DNA of 64,000 bases, from contig NZ_OY781884.1 in assembly GCF_963677155.1 (NCBI RefSeq), positions 620,001 to 684,000 on the forward strand. The letters are read 5' to 3'. The position numbers and the translations under genes were made by a program. Of this stretch, positions 8,636-18,021 are shown one piece after another. The notes under the pieces are model-generated. The model saw only the letters and a list, made by a program, of their open reading frames with translations, ran no database searches and was not told the DNA's origin. The stretch is from an uncultured Draconibacterium sp. Lineage in GTDB: Bacteria; Bacteroidota; Bacteroidia; Bacteroidales; Prolixibacteraceae. The stretch's first letter is position 1, and the number at the start of each line of letters is the position of its first letter.

Positions 8636-9475
8636 TTATTCGGCATATTTTACGAATATTCCGTCAGTTTTATTTAGTCTCGCCTCATCTCCATTGCTGC
8701 TAAACAAATAGATATTCAAGTTTGTATTATCAAAATGTTCTTTGGCTAAATCAAAAGCTTTTTTAAAATCAACATCCATTTCGCGTAATAAGCTTAAATT
8801 ATGATTGTCTGGTTCCCAATGGCGGTCTATTGGCTTCCCATTGTCTCCAACACTTAAATGTCGGTATGAATAATTAGGAACTGAGGTTCTTGCAAAACCT
8901 ATAGTTTCCAACTCTTCAAAAAAAGATGTTGCTTGTTGAGTATTCTCAGTCCCTTTAAAAACTACACCTCCGAATAAAAGGTTTTCAGGAATGGGATATA
9001 CTGTCGTTATTGAACTTGAGAAATTCTCATTGGTCGGAATCTCTAAAGTAAATTTATCTTCATTAACAGTTAAGTTCGACTTGACTTCAAAATCGTATGT
9101 CTTTAGAGTTACTAAATAATCACTTTCAGTTAAATTATTGTCTGGAATAAAGAAATTTCCTTTAGGTCTGCATAATGAATCAATACCATTGGCTGTTGGA
9201 AATTTGGGACATTTCCCTTTATCTACCTTATCTATAAGAGAAATAATAATATTCTTTCCGTCAATTTTGTAATCAAAAACTAATTCAAATGAATTTTCAT
9301 ATTCTATATTTTCGTAAAATTCGAACCTTAGCCTTCTTCCCCCTTCTCCGAATACTTCATGGTCCCAATACAACGATAAACCTTCAACACTTGCCTCCGC
9401 ATCAATTGTAAAGTCATCTTTATTACATCCTGAAACTACAAATGCAAGAATAAAAATAATTAATAGAGTTTTCAT
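8636..9475 (-). CDS. Hypothetical lipoprotein
   Basis: 279 aa. The signal and lipobox are visible: MKTLLIIFILAFVVSGCNKD, with Cys 17 as lipidation site, so it is membrane-anchored and probably surface or periplasmic. The rest is AT-rich and rich in Asp, Asn, Glu and Phe, with beta-strand alternation. Near the C-terminus is YSYRHLSVGDNGKPIDRH, then a helical stretch. No domain recognised. Base composition is clearly AT-richer than the flanking glyA and sucAB genes, suggesting an accessory gene. Confidence 0.65.
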   Translation of the reverse strand: MKTLLIIFILAFVVSGCNKDDFTIDAEASVEGLSLYWDHEVFGEGGRRLRFEFYENIEYENSFELVFDYKIDGKNIIISLIDKVDKGKCPKFPTANGIDSLCRPKGNFFIPDNNLTESDYLVTLKTYDFEVKSNLTVNEDKFTLEIPTNENFSSSITTVYPIPENLLFGGVVFKGTENTQQATSFFEELETIGFARTSVPNYSYRHLSVGDNGKPIDRHWEPDNHNLSLLREMDVDFKKAFDLAKEHFDNTNLNIYLFSSNGDEARLNKTDGIFVKYAE

Positions 9476-9613
9476 TTTAGTTAATTTTTGGTTTTTTAAT
9501 AAGCTAGAACGGTAGTCTGTCTACAAATTTAAATTAAGCCGTTGAGATTTCAATATTTCATTCTTTTTAAAGTCAGCTACTCAAACAATTCTTTCATGAA
9601 AAGAGGTTTTAAA

Positions 9614-9709
9614 CAGTCTGACGGTTGGTACATGTTGACGGGACGGATTCTCGTTTCACAGTTGGCGAACCACCAAACCCCAGTCTGCAATATGTGCTGT
9701 GTTAGCGTT
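9614..9709. repeat. Cassette-end-like imperfect inverted repeat
   Basis: CAGTCTGACGGTTGGT (9614-9629) pairs imperfectly (12 of 16) with ACCAAACCCCAGTCTG (9672-9687). The element ends with GTGCTGTGTTAGCG at about 9695-9708. It separates two lipoprotein genes; a related TACCGCTAACAG lies at about 10449-10460. The 63-aa frame crossing it (9542-9733) is not credible as a gene. Confidence 0.4.
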
Positions 9710-9710
9710 T

Positions 9711-10394
9711 TTATTCAACAGGATATTTTGTAATGTCAGGTTCACTCGCTTCAAAAAGTCCTGTTTCGTAAAAATAGTTTGCCATTTTTAAGGCGTCTCC
9801 TTTTGAATTTTTTGTTGCTCTTATTATAAACCAATTTTTCATAAATCCATCTTGTTCAACCAGTTCTGTATTTGTTTCTGCAATCACGTTATTTAAGTCT
9901 GTTAAATCTGTTTCATCAGCTACTTTGACATAAAAAAGACTACTATAACTATTTACACATAAATTCCCGATAGACTCCCAAATTAAGTTTTCGCAGTTGT
10001 CGGTTTGAATAGTGTAATGTACATAAGAGATTATACTATTTTGCTGTAAATCGGAAATTATTGAGGTTAATTGTTCACAGTTTTTTGAAGATTTAAGTTT
10101 TAAGGGAATTTCTTTGTATTTGTAATTTGCCTGAGTGTAAATTGTGTAGTCGTAATTTTGGTCAAAGTCGCTTTCGGTAGAAATATAATTTTGAATTTCA
10201 TTGTCTGCATAAGTTGTATCACAGGCAATTAATAAATAGTCATTTGATAACTCTCCTAAATAATCCTCAGTCTCGTTATAATATTTAAAATCAACATAAT
10301 CGCAACTGCGTTGTAATTTGTCATTTCCATTTTCATCAATGCAACTTGCTAAAAGAAAAGGAAATAAAATCAAGAAAGGAAGATGTTTTTTCAT
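9711..10394 (-). CDS. Hypothetical lipoprotein
   Basis: 227 aa. Lipobox signal MKKHLPFLILFPFLLASCID (Cys 18). The body is Asp/Asn/Tyr-rich and AT-rich. From about residue 150 there is an alternating pattern (LFYVKVADETDLTDLNNVI, then WFIIRATKNSKGDALKMANYFYETGLFEASEPD) that resembles the N-terminal propeptide-like domain seen ahead of some Bacteroidota subtilisin-type peptidases, but no peptidase domain follows. That resemblance is a guess. It lies between cassette-like boundary sequences. Confidence 0.65.
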   Translation of the reverse strand: MKKHLPFLILFPFLLASCIDENGNDKLQRSCDYVDFKYYNETEDYLGELSNDYLLIACDTTYADNEIQNYISTESDFDQNYDYTIYTQANYKYKEIPLKLKSSKNCEQLTSIISDLQQNSIISYVHYTIQTDNCENLIWESIGNLCVNSYSSLFYVKVADETDLTDLNNVIAETNTELVEQDGFMKNWFIIRATKNSKGDALKMANYFYETGLFEASEPDITKYPVE

Positions 10395-10551
10395 TGGTTC
10401 TTTTTTGTATTAGATGATAAATATTCCTATTAGGTTGCGTTAAAACTACCGCTAACAGTTTATCAATAAGGAAACCCCATCCAATAATCACCCAACAAAT
10501 CTTTATTACAAGCTTCTCCCAGTTTTTAATTCACCCGTTACAGTAAGAAAA

Positions 10552-10569
10552 AGCCCGGAAAACCGGGCT
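10552..10569 (-). terminator. Intrinsic terminator of the 10608-11255 gene
   Basis: AGCCCGG pairs with CCGGGCT around a 4-base loop; read on the minus strand it is followed by TTTTT. Confidence 0.8.
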
Positions 10570-10607
10570 CCTTCAATTACTAATTTTTAAATCTATAAAT
10601 ATGCCTA

Positions 10608-11255
10608 CTAACTGTCTACAATAACCCTGGCAGCCAGGTATCCGTTGTAAAACCCCGGATCGCGGCGCTTAAAAATATTTATTACTTTATCGAGTCTGTC
10701 ATTCAAAACAGCATCGGCCTCATCAAACAGCATCTCCAGGTTTTTGGTGGCCTCAACCGACGCCACTTTATAGGCTCGTGGTTGCCCGTTAATGCCCAAA
10801 AAACCATCAAAATCGGCTTTTAATCCTTCCACCTGTTCACGTGTGGCGCCGTATTCTGCGGTTAGTACTTCTATATTGTCTTCAACAGCTTGAATAATCG
10901 CCTTAATGGCCGGAATAAAATCAGCGTTACGCATCCGGTTCAGATCACTGTAACCGGCACTCATCTGCAACCTTAGTTTTTCGTTGCCGGTAACCAAAGC
11001 ATAAGCTTCCACGATGTCGTTCAGTATATCGGCCTTTTCGGCCACCATACTTTTAATTTGAGTTTTGTTTTTTCCCAAAAATACCTGAGCTTGCTGCTGG
11101 GCATACTGCGCCGTATCGATTTGAGCAACTACGGCAGTAAACTGATTCAGAAACTCCCCTACTTTCGGAATTGAAGACCATGCAAACAACTTACCATTGA
11201 GGTAACTTATTACTACATCGTACATCTCTTTTTTGTTGATTTTTCTTTTATCCAT
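10608..11255 (-). CDS. Helical cytosolic protein, unknown
   Basis: 215 aa, no signal peptide and no membrane segment. Predominantly alpha-helical with long Ala/Gln/Glu-rich stretches (QIDTAQYAQQQAQVFLGK; KAIIQAVEDNIEVLTAEYG), and a C-terminus containing FKRRDPGFYNGYLAARVI. No family could be named with confidence. It has its own terminator and a 439-bp upstream region shared with the divergent 11694 gene, which contains a 21-bp tandem array. Confidence 0.7.
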   Translation of the reverse strand: MDKRKINKKEMYDVVISYLNGKLFAWSSIPKVGEFLNQFTAVVAQIDTAQYAQQQAQVFLGKNKTQIKSMVAEKADILNDIVEAYALVTGNEKLRLQMSAGYSDLNRMRNADFIPAIKAIIQAVEDNIEVLTAEYGATREQVEGLKADFDGFLGINGQPRAYKVASVEATKNLEMLFDEADAVLNDRLDKVINIFKRRDPGFYNGYLAARVIVDS

Positions 11256-11383
11256 GTCTGAGAATTTAAATAATTGCTATGCTATTTTACAACTTTTTCA
11301 TCAAAAAAACAAATCACTAAGCACTAAATAACAGACACATACCTACAAAATATTAAATCTTTTGTCCAATTACCCGCTGCACA

Positions 11384-11593
11384 TATGTAAGTAGTTATTG
11401 CACGAATGTAAGTGCTTATTGCAGCGATGTAAGTACTCATTGCAACGATGTAAATCCCCATTGCAGCGATGTAAATGCATATTGCAACAGTGTAAGTACT
11501 AATTGTAACGATGTAGGCACTCATTGCTGCGATGTAAATGCATATTGCAACGATGTAAGCACTTATTGCAGCGATGTAAATGCTCATTGCAGG
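11384..11593. repeat. Tandem array, ten copies of a 21-bp unit
   Basis: Ten head-to-tail 21-bp units follow the pattern GATGTAA-N7-ATTGCARC. Ends of units tend to alternate GCAGC and GCAAC. The central bases vary and are often self-complementary (AAGTACT, AATGCAT). The array lies in the divergent gap between 10608 (-) and 11694 (+). The minus strand reads as YIAAIS-type heptads, but no start or gene context supports translation. Confidence 0.9.
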
Positions 11594-11693
11594 ACAACAA
11601 CGTTTGTTTCGCAACAAAAACAGCTATGCAATTAAACTTTTGCGATTGGTTTTCATCTAAAGCATCTGGAACTTTATCAATAAACAAATTATA

Positions 11694-12128
11694 ATGAAAA
11701 GAACAGTATTTTTAGTAGTGGTGCTGGTAAGTGCACTCGTAATTTCGTGTAACAACGGAGGAAACAATTCGCGACAAATGCCATTTGGAAACGGCGGCGG
11801 AATGGGTCCCGGAAATTTTGATCCGCAAGCAATGGTTGATCGTATGGTTGACGATATGGACGAAAACCTGGATTTAAGCAAAAAACAGGAAGAGAAAATC
11901 CGTAAAATTATGGAAGAGAATTTTGAGAGTATGGCTAAGATGCGCGAAGAAATGCAAGACAGCGGTGCCGGTTTTGAAGGTATGCGCGAGAAAATGCAAA
12001 AAGTACGCGAAGAACAAGACAATAAAATGAAAGAAGTTCTTTCTGATGAACAATGGGAGAAATACCAGGTGATGCAGGAAGAAAGAAGAGCAAGAAGAGG
12101 CCAGGGTGGATTCCCTCCTCAGAATTAG
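11694..12128 (+). CDS. Spy/CpxP-like lipoprotein, unknown role
   Basis: 144 aa. Lipobox signal MKRTVFLVVVLVSALVISCNN (Cys 19). A Gly/Asn/Met-rich spacer follows (FGNGGGMGPGNFDP), then charged helices: MVDDMDENLDLSKKQEEKI, KMREEMQDSG, KVREEQDNKMKEVLSDEQWEKYQ. The LSKKQEEKI and LSDEQWEKYQ repeats recall the LTxxQ helices of Spy/CpxP periplasmic chaperones and of Bacteroidota DUF4890-type proteins. Function is inferred as periplasmic stress or folding related. Confidence 0.7.
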   Translation: MKRTVFLVVVLVSALVISCNNGGNNSRQMPFGNGGGMGPGNFDPQAMVDRMVDDMDENLDLSKKQEEKIRKIMEENFESMAKMREEMQDSGAGFEGMREKMQKVREEQDNKMKEVLSDEQWEKYQVMQEERRARRGQGGFPPQN

Positions 12129-12168
12129 CTTTTAGTTGACAGTCGCAGTAGACAGTTAACGGTTAAGG

Positions 12169-12210
12169 ATGCCATTCGTATGTTTTTCGATTCATGCGGA
12201 TGGCATTTTT
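12169..12210 (+). terminator. Terminator-like hairpin, copy 1
   Basis: ATGCCATTCGTATG pairs (12 of 14) with CATGCGGATGGCAT, followed by a T run. Nearly the same hairpin recurs at 12366-12415. Confidence 0.65.
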
Positions 12211-12314
12211 TGACCTTGTTGCCGGATTATGGATACAGGATATTGATCATTGGAGATTTGGGTCATTGGTCACTTGTCAGGTAAGTTACCTTGTAACCAA
12301 CAACCTCACACAAA

Positions 12315-12342
12315 CAGATCTCTCACTGCGTTCGAGATGACA
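12315..12342. repeat. Dispersed GATCTCTC...CGAGATGAC element, copy
   Basis: CAGATCTCTCACTGCG then TTCGAGATGACAT. Same family at 12470, 39569, 56289 and 56534, with GTCATTTCGA-type relatives at about 56388 and 59331. Confidence 0.7.
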
Positions 12343-12365
12343 TTCTTATATTAATTATGAAAAGA

Positions 12366-12415
12366 AAGGATGCCATTCGTATGTTTTTCAACTTATACGA
12401 ATAGCATCCTTTTTG
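12366..12415. terminator. Terminator-like hairpin, copy 2
   Basis: AAAGGATGCCATTCGTAT pairs with ATACGAATAGCATCCTTT (17 of 18), flanked by A and T runs, so it may act in both directions. Confidence 0.75.
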
Positions 12416-12469
12416 CCTCGATGCTGCGAACTTGTAACTTGCAACCAGCAACTTGCAACTTCTTCGTAA

Positions 12470-12498
12470 CAGATCTCTCGCTGCGCTTCGAGATGACA
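12470..12498. repeat. Dispersed GATCTCTC...CGAGATGAC element, copy
   Basis: CAGATCTCTCGCTGCG then CTTCGAGATGACAG, preceded by an ACTTGCAAC-rich stretch (about 12430-12465), as at the other composite copies. It ends shortly before the sucB stop. Confidence 0.7.
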
Positions 12499-12517
12499 GC
12501 AACTGTGCCAACTGAAC

Positions 12518-13762
12518 CTAAATCCCCAGCATCAGTTCTCCTGCATCTTTTCCTCCGGTAAATAAACGTTCCGGGTTTTCCAGTAATTCTTTCAGCTTCA
12601 CAAGGAAACCTACCGAATCTTTACCATCGATAATACGGTGATCGTACGACAAGGCAACATACATCATCGGACGAATTACCACCTGGCCGTTAACAGCCAC
12701 CGGGCGCTCAACAATATTGTGCATTCCCAGAATACCCGATTGCGGCGGATTAAGAATTGGTGTTGAGAGCAACGACCCGAAAACGCCACCATTGGTAATG
12801 GTAAATGTTCCGCCCTGCAATTCTTCAACCGTAATCTTTTTATTCCGCGCCTTTTCTGCCAGCTGTTTGATTTCGAGCTCAATTGCCGGAATCGTTTTAC
12901 TTTCGGCATTACGCACAATGGGCACCATCAAACCTTTTGGTGTTGATACCGCAATACCCACATCAACAAACTGGGGCATTACAATTTCTTCGCCATCGAT
13001 TTGTGCATTCACCATCGGATGGAAATCCATTGCCGTTGCAACAGCCTTGGTAAAAAACGACATAAAACCCACTTTGAATCCGTGCGTATCAACAAATTTT
13101 TGCTGATATTTTTTGCGCATATCCATTACGTAGCTCATGTCAATCTCGTTGAAAGTGGTGAGCATTGCCGTTTCGTTTTTCACCGAAACAAGGCGCGCAC
13201 TTAACTTTCGGCGCAGGCTCGACATCCGCTGACGTTCTTCATCGCGCGTAGCCTCTTTTTGCGGAATAGCAGCAGCCGCTGCTTGTGGTGCATTTACCAC
13301 AGCTTCCACTTCTTTTTTGCCCAACCGTTTTAAGCCGTTAATCACATCGTCAACCGACAGGTCATGCTCTTTCATCATTTCCTTAGCTACCGATGTAACT
13401 TTTACTTTATCGTGTTTCGCCGATTCCTCCACTCCCGGCTTTTGTTCAGCAGTTTTGGCTTTGGGAGCTTCTGGCTCAGGAGCTTTTTCTTCCTCTTTAG
13501 GTTTTTCTTCAGCGGCAGGTGCCTCCACACTTGTATCGATAGTACAAACAACTGCTCCAACCTCTACAGCTTCTCCTTCTTCTGATTTTAGCTCTATTTT
13601 TCCGCCTTCGCTGGCAACAATGGTCAGTGTGGCTTTGTCCGATTCCACTTCGGCTATTTCCTGGTCTTTGGCAACAACGGCTCCGTCTTCAACAAGCCAA
13701 CTGCCAATTTCAACTTCGGTTATGGATTCTCCCGGACTGGGAACTTTGATTTCAATAATCAT
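12518..13762 (-). CDS. sucB: 2-oxoglutarate dehydrogenase E2, dihydrolipoyl succinyltransferase
   Basis: 414 aa. N-terminal lipoyl domain (about 1-77) with the lipoylated Lys in VESDKATL; an Ala/Pro/Glu-rich hinge; a peripheral-subunit-binding domain at about 115-150; and a C-terminal catalytic domain ending with [16 protein letters not shown], whose His and Asp are the acyltransferase residues. It moves succinyl from E1 to CoA in the TCA cycle. It lies 11 bp downstream of sucA on the same strand. No E3 gene (lpd) is in the window. Confidence 0.96.
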   Translation of the reverse strand: MIIEIKVPSPGESITEVEIGSWLVEDGAVVAKDQEIAEVESDKATLTIVASEGGKIELKSEEGEAVEVGAVVCTIDTSVEAPAAEEKPKEEEKAPEPEAPKAKTAEQKPGVEESAKHDKVKVTSVAKEMMKEHDLSVDDVINGLKRLGKKEVEAVVNAPQAAAAAIPQKEATRDEERQRMSSLRRKLSARLVSVKNETAMLTTFNEIDMSYVMDMRKKYQQKFVDTHGFKVGFMSFFTKAVATAMDFHPMVNAQIDGEEIVMPQFVDVGIAVSTPKGLMVPIVRNAESKTIPAIELEIKQLAEKARNKKITVEELQGGTFTITNGGVFGSLLSTPILNPPQSGILGMHNIVERPVAVNGQVVIRPMMYVALSYDHRIIDGKDSVGFLVKLKELLENPERLFTGGKDAGELMLGI

Positions 13763-13773
13763 ATTTTGGTTTT

Positions 13774-16509
13774 TTATGACGCTACAACTTCTTTTTGTTT
13801 AAACACGGTTTCCAGAATCTGGTCGAGGCCTTTTTTGTGTTTCTCCATCAGTCCAACAGCAGGGCTGGCACTTTCAGGACGGGCAACAACTTTAAAGCCA
13901 AGGCAATCTAATTTGCGGTTGATAAACGGCCACGCGCCCATATTTTCGGGTTCGTCCTGTGCCCAAATCAACTCGGTGGATTTTGAATATTTACTCAATA
14001 TTTCATTAATCTGTTTATTCGGAATCGGGTAAATTTGCTCCAAACGTACGACTGCCGTATTCGAAATTCCGTGCTCTGATTTGTATTTTGCCAAATCGTA
14101 ATATAAACGACCGGTAACAAATACAACCTTTTCAACCAAATCAGGCTCAGCAACCGGATCGTCGATAATTTCTTTAAAATGTCCTTCTGCCAACTCTTCA
14201 ATAGTTGAATGAACCATCGGGTGACGCAACAAACTCTTCGGCGTAAACACCACCAGCGGCAGGCGCATTTTCATTTTCACCTGGCGGCGCAACAAATGGA
14301 ACATGTTGGCCGGAGTGGTTGGCATTACCACCTGAATATTGTTGTTTGCCGACAGCTCAAGGAAACGCTCCAGGCGTGCCGATGAGTGTTCCGGTCCCTG
14401 CCCCTCAAAACCATGAGGTAACAACAGCGTAAGGTTATTCATCAGTCCCCACTTCTCGAACGCAGAAGTGATGTACTGATCAACAATTACCTGCGCCACA
14501 TTATGGAAGTCGCCAAACTGAGCTTCCCAAATGGTTAGTCCGTTGGGTTCCGATAAAGCGTAACCGTATTCAAAGCCCATCACCGCGTATTCCGACAATG
14601 GCGAATTGTACACTTTAAAACGTGCCTGATCTTCCGACACATGTTTTAGCGGGAAATATTTATCTTCCGTGCCTTCAATAACAAAAGCCGCATGACGGTG
14701 AGCAAAAGTTCCGCGCTCGGTATCCTGCCCGCTTAAACGCACCGGATGACCTTCAGCAACCAGTGTTCCGTAAGCCAGCAACTCTCCCATTGCCCAATCC
14801 AAACGGTTATCGTGAACCATCATTTTCCTGTCGGAAATAATCCGGTTTACTTTTTTGAAGAATGGAAGATCAGTAGGTAGCGTATAAATCTTTTCAGCTA
14901 CATTTCGAATGGTTTCCTCTTCAACGGCTGTTTCAACCGGCTCGTTAAAGTTGGCTTTCGAAGGCATTTCATATTGTTCATACTCTTTTACAAGGAATTT
15001 TCGAATCTTCAACTTCTCAATCTTCTCCGATTCCTTGTATTTGCCTTCCAAAAACTGATCGAATTCACGAACTTTTTCCCGCGATTCTTCGTGAGTCATA
15101 ATTCCCAGTTCATTCAACCGGTCGGCATAAATATCGCGTGGATTTTTATGTTTTGAAATGGCTTTGTACAACATTGGCTGTGTAAAACGCGGTTCGTCGC
15201 CTTCATTGTGTCCGTATTTGCGGTAACACAAAATATCAATAAACACATCAGAATGAAACTTCTGACGGAACTCCATAGCCAGCTTTATGGTCCAGATCAA
15301 CGCCTCCACATCGTCGCCATTTACATGGAAAACGGGAGAACGTGTTACTTTGGCCACGTCGGTACAATAGGTGCTCGAACGTGCCTCAAGATATGGTGTG
15401 GTAAATCCAACCTGGTTATTAATTACCAAATGAATTGTTCCACCGGTTTTGTACCCGGGCAACTGCGCCATTTGAACCGTTTCGTACACCACACCCTGCG
15501 TTGCAATAGCCGCGTCGCCATGAATAACAATAGCAGCTGCCTTACTGTAATCGCGCTGGTATTCGTATTCAATCTGAGAACGAACCATCCCTTCAACAAT
15601 AGGCGCAACCGTTTCTAAATGCGACGGATTAGGAACCAGTTTCAGTTTTACTTTCTTTCCGAAATCGGTTTCCACCTCATTCTCGTAACCCAAATGGTAT
15701 TTTACATCTCCCTGCGCAATATCGTCTTCGTATTCTGTTGCGTAAAATTCTTTAAAAATATTCTGGTAAGGTTTCTCCAGAATATTGGCCAAAACATTTA
15801 ATCGTCCGCGGTGTGCCATTCCCAGAATAAATTCTTCCATTCCCAGTTCGGCACCACGTTCAATAACTGCATCGAGTGCCGGAATTAGAGCTTCCGCTCC
15901 TTCAAGCGAAAAACGTTTTTGACCAACAAACTTTTTATGAATAAAATTCTCGAAACCAACCGCCAGTTTCAGGTGATAGAAAAAGTGTTTTCGTTTCTCG
16001 TCAGTATACTCTTCCGAATTTTGGGCACTTTCCATCCGCCCGCGCAACCATTGCACTACTTCCGGATGCCGCATATAAACATATTCTACACCAACCGACC
16101 GACAATAGGTGGCCTCCAGATGCGAAATAATGTCTTTTAGTTTTGCTGCCCCAATTCCAATTTCGTTACCAGCCTGATATGTTTTTTCAAGGTCAGCCTT
16201 TTCCAGGCCGAAATTTTCAATATCGAGCGTTGGAGAGTACGTACGACGGGCACGAACAGGGTTGGTTTTAGTGAACAGGTGTCCACGCTGACGGTAGCCA
16301 TGAATGAGATTCAAAATGGCAAATTCTTTATCAATAGTGTCGGGCTTTAATCCCAACGGTTTCTCAGGGTATTGCTTTCGGGCCAGTTCAAAACCCGAAA
16401 AAAACTGTTGCCAACTCTTATCTACCGATTCCGGGTCTTCAAGATAAGTTTGGTATAAGTTCTCAATCGCCTCAATTTCCTGGTTTCCCACGGACGAATA
16501 TTTATCCAT
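13774..16509 (-). CDS. sucA: 2-oxoglutarate dehydrogenase E1 component
   Basis: 911 aa, standard length. Thiamine-diphosphate enzyme that decarboxylates 2-oxoglutarate and loads succinyl on E2. Seen: the N-terminal E2-binding helix start ([20 protein letters not shown]), [13 protein letters not shown], the ThDP region [33 protein letters not shown], and the transketolase-like C-terminal half ([34 protein letters not shown]). First gene of a two-gene sucA-sucB operon. Starts at ATG 16509. Confidence 0.97.
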   Translation of the reverse strand: MDKYSSVGNQEIEAIENLYQTYLEDPESVDKSWQQFFSGFELARKQYPEKPLGLKPDTIDKEFAILNLIHGYRQRGHLFTKTNPVRARRTYSPTLDIENFGLEKADLEKTYQAGNEIGIGAAKLKDIISHLEATYCRSVGVEYVYMRHPEVVQWLRGRMESAQNSEEYTDEKRKHFFYHLKLAVGFENFIHKKFVGQKRFSLEGAEALIPALDAVIERGAELGMEEFILGMAHRGRLNVLANILEKPYQNIFKEFYATEYEDDIAQGDVKYHLGYENEVETDFGKKVKLKLVPNPSHLETVAPIVEGMVRSQIEYEYQRDYSKAAAIVIHGDAAIATQGVVYETVQMAQLPGYKTGGTIHLVINNQVGFTTPYLEARSSTYCTDVAKVTRSPVFHVNGDDVEALIWTIKLAMEFRQKFHSDVFIDILCYRKYGHNEGDEPRFTQPMLYKAISKHKNPRDIYADRLNELGIMTHEESREKVREFDQFLEGKYKESEKIEKLKIRKFLVKEYEQYEMPSKANFNEPVETAVEEETIRNVAEKIYTLPTDLPFFKKVNRIISDRKMMVHDNRLDWAMGELLAYGTLVAEGHPVRLSGQDTERGTFAHRHAAFVIEGTEDKYFPLKHVSEDQARFKVYNSPLSEYAVMGFEYGYALSEPNGLTIWEAQFGDFHNVAQVIVDQYITSAFEKWGLMNNLTLLLPHGFEGQGPEHSSARLERFLELSANNNIQVVMPTTPANMFHLLRRQVKMKMRLPLVVFTPKSLLRHPMVHSTIEELAEGHFKEIIDDPVAEPDLVEKVVFVTGRLYYDLAKYKSEHGISNTAVVRLEQIYPIPNKQINEILSKYSKSTELIWAQDEPENMGAWPFINRKLDCLGFKVVARPESASPAVGLMEKHKKGLDQILETVFKQKEVVAS

Positions 16510-16644
16510 AGTTGATTTTTAATTAACTTTTATATGATATTGAAGAAACAAAGCAGTTTTTTTATTGTTTACCTGCAATCATAGTTTTTTCCTAACAAAA
16601 TTAAGCTTTCCCGATGATTTTTAAACACGCAGAGCCAATTTGGT

Positions 16645-16674
16645 TTTGAGAAATATTTTGATTGGCTATTTTTG
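16645..16674 (+). promoter_or_regulatory. Candidate Bacteroidota promoter for the DUF4293 gene
   Basis: TTTG at 16645-16648 and TATTTTTG at 16667-16674 are spaced 18 bp apart, close to the TTTG / TAnnTTTG consensus. The start codon follows 17 bp later. Confidence 0.55.
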
Positions 16675-16690
16675 CTGAAAATTTACGACA

Positions 16691-17134
16691 ATGATTCAAA
16701 GAATTCAGACCTTGTTTATGCTGGCGGCCGGTATGCTGATCGGTTCGTTATTTCTCCAGAAATTTGCAGACATCATCGTTAGCGATCAGCTGCATATTTT
16801 TAATGCTTTTGGGATTTTTAAAGATGAGGAATTACTATATAGCGGTTTGCCGCTAATGATTCTGATTGGCATTATTGCCGTGCTTCATATTGTAGCAATA
16901 TTTTTGTACAAAAAGCGGATACTGCAAATCCGCATTCTTGGATTTACAATAATCCTGATGCTCGGGCTATTCGGACTGTTCTTTTACTTTACCTACGCCA
17001 GTTTCGAGGAAGTGAAAGTAGCTTTTAAAGTTGCTGTTGCCCTGCCGCTTGCTTCTATTATCCTGGATTGGTTGGCTATTCGCGCTATCGGAAAAGACGA
17101 AGCTTTGGTAAGAAGTCTGGATCGGATAAGATAA
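16691..17134 (+). CDS. DUF4293 family membrane protein
   Basis: 147 aa with four predicted membrane helices. The start MIQRIQTLFMLAAGMLIGSLF is the hallmark of the Bacteroidota DUF4293 family (MIQRIQTlyLll). The C-terminus carries DWLAIRAIGKDEALVRSLDRIR, also typical. Function is unknown; it is inner-membrane. Divergent from sucA with a good promoter box upstream. Confidence 0.85.
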   Translation: MIQRIQTLFMLAAGMLIGSLFLQKFADIIVSDQLHIFNAFGIFKDEELLYSGLPLMILIGIIAVLHIVAIFLYKKRILQIRILGFTIILMLGLFGLFFYFTYASFEEVKVAFKVAVALPLASIILDWLAIRAIGKDEALVRSLDRIR

Positions 17135-17153
17135 AAGCCGAATTAAGGATGTT

Positions 17154-17235
17154 GATTAACGATTTGGGATTGATGATGTGTTAAAATTGCGATCAACACA
17201 TCGGTTGATACTTCTGCAATCTTAATTCGTTAATC
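17154..17235. repeat. Nested inverted repeat in intergenic gap
   Basis: The outer arm GATTAACGATTTGGGATTG pairs with CAATCTTAATTCGTTAATC (16 of 19). The inner arm GATGTGTT pairs perfectly with AACACATC. It fills most of the gap before the nucleotidyltransferase and is not a typical terminator because no T run follows. Confidence 0.6.
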
Positions 17236-17261
17236 TTCATTCAAATTCTTAAAATTGAACT

Positions 17262-17981
17262 ATGCAAGCAATGCTATTCGCCGCCGGTTTGGGTACCCGT
17301 TTAAAAGAAGAAACATCCGATAAACCAAAGGCCATGGTTGAAGTTGGCGGAAAACCGTTGCTGCAACATGCTATTGAAAAGCTGAGTGCGGGGGGGGCAT
17401 CAAGAATTGTGGTAAACGTTCATCATTTTGCTCCTCAGGTAATCGATTTTATAGATAGCAGGAACTGGGACGTTCCGGTTCTTATCTCCGACGAAAGCAA
17501 CAAACTGCTGGAAACCGGAGGCGGATTAAAATTCGCATCGCATCTTTTTTCTCCTGACGAACCGATACTTATTTATAATGTAGATATTCTGAGCAACATT
17601 AATTTGCAAGATGTAATTGTGCAGCATACCCAATCAAATGCCATTGCAAGCTTAGTTGTTCGGCAGCGCGAAACACAACGTTACTTTAAGTTCGATGCGG
17701 AGCACAACATGGTGGGCTGGATCAATAAAAAAACAGGCGAAACAAAAATTTCACGTCCCGAGAATTTTGAGGAGGCTACCGAACTGGCTTTTAGCGGAAT
17801 TCATATTGTAGAGCCTCAAATTTTTGATTTTATGCCGGAAGAAGATCGTTTTTCCATCGTGCAGGTTTACCTCGAACTGGCAAAAACAAAAAGTATAAAA
17901 GGCTACTTCGACACCTCTGAATTGTGGATGGATGTTGGGAAACCGGCTCAACTTGAGGAAGCACGCAGCATCTTCAAATAG
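17262..17981 (+). CDS. NTP-transferase family nucleotidyltransferase, MurU/HddC-like
   Basis: 239 aa. The N-terminal nucleotide-binding signature is MLFAAGLGTRLKEETSDKPK, with the catalytic Lys in KPKAMVEVGGKPL; the metal-binding Asp is in IYNVDILSN; the C-terminus ends in LWMDVGKPAQLEEA. Sugar-1-phosphate nucleotidyltransferases of this size include MurU (MurNAc-alpha-1-P uridylyltransferase, peptidoglycan recycling) and HddC (heptose). The precise sugar cannot be assigned. Usually paired with a kinase; none is adjacent here. Confidence 0.8.
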   Translation: MQAMLFAAGLGTRLKEETSDKPKAMVEVGGKPLLQHAIEKLSAGGASRIVVNVHHFAPQVIDFIDSRNWDVPVLISDESNKLLETGGGLKFASHLFSPDEPILIYNVDILSNINLQDVIVQHTQSNAIASLVVRQRETQRYFKFDAEHNMVGWINKKTGETKISRPENFEEATELAFSGIHIVEPQIFDFMPEEDRFSIVQVYLELAKTKSIKGYFDTSELWMDVGKPAQLEEARSIFK

Positions 17982-18021
17982 TTGTTCTATCTGCATAATA
18001 TAACTTCCAAATAATCTCATT

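Noticed and set aside
9542-9733. 63-aa plus-strand frame
   Set aside because: It crosses the imperfect palindrome and the start of the next lipoprotein's 3' end on the other strand; no family or start signal.
11384-11593. CRISPR array
   Set aside because: Units are contiguous 21-bp repeats without unique spacers, and no cas genes are present.
11324-11617. Minus-strand frame encoding YIAAIS-type heptads
   Set aside because: It is the translation of a 21-bp tandem array (21 is a multiple of 3, so all frames stay open). It has no credible start context, signal or family.
15208-15618. 136-aa plus-strand frame inside sucA
   Set aside because: Antisense to conserved sucA domains; no independent evidence.
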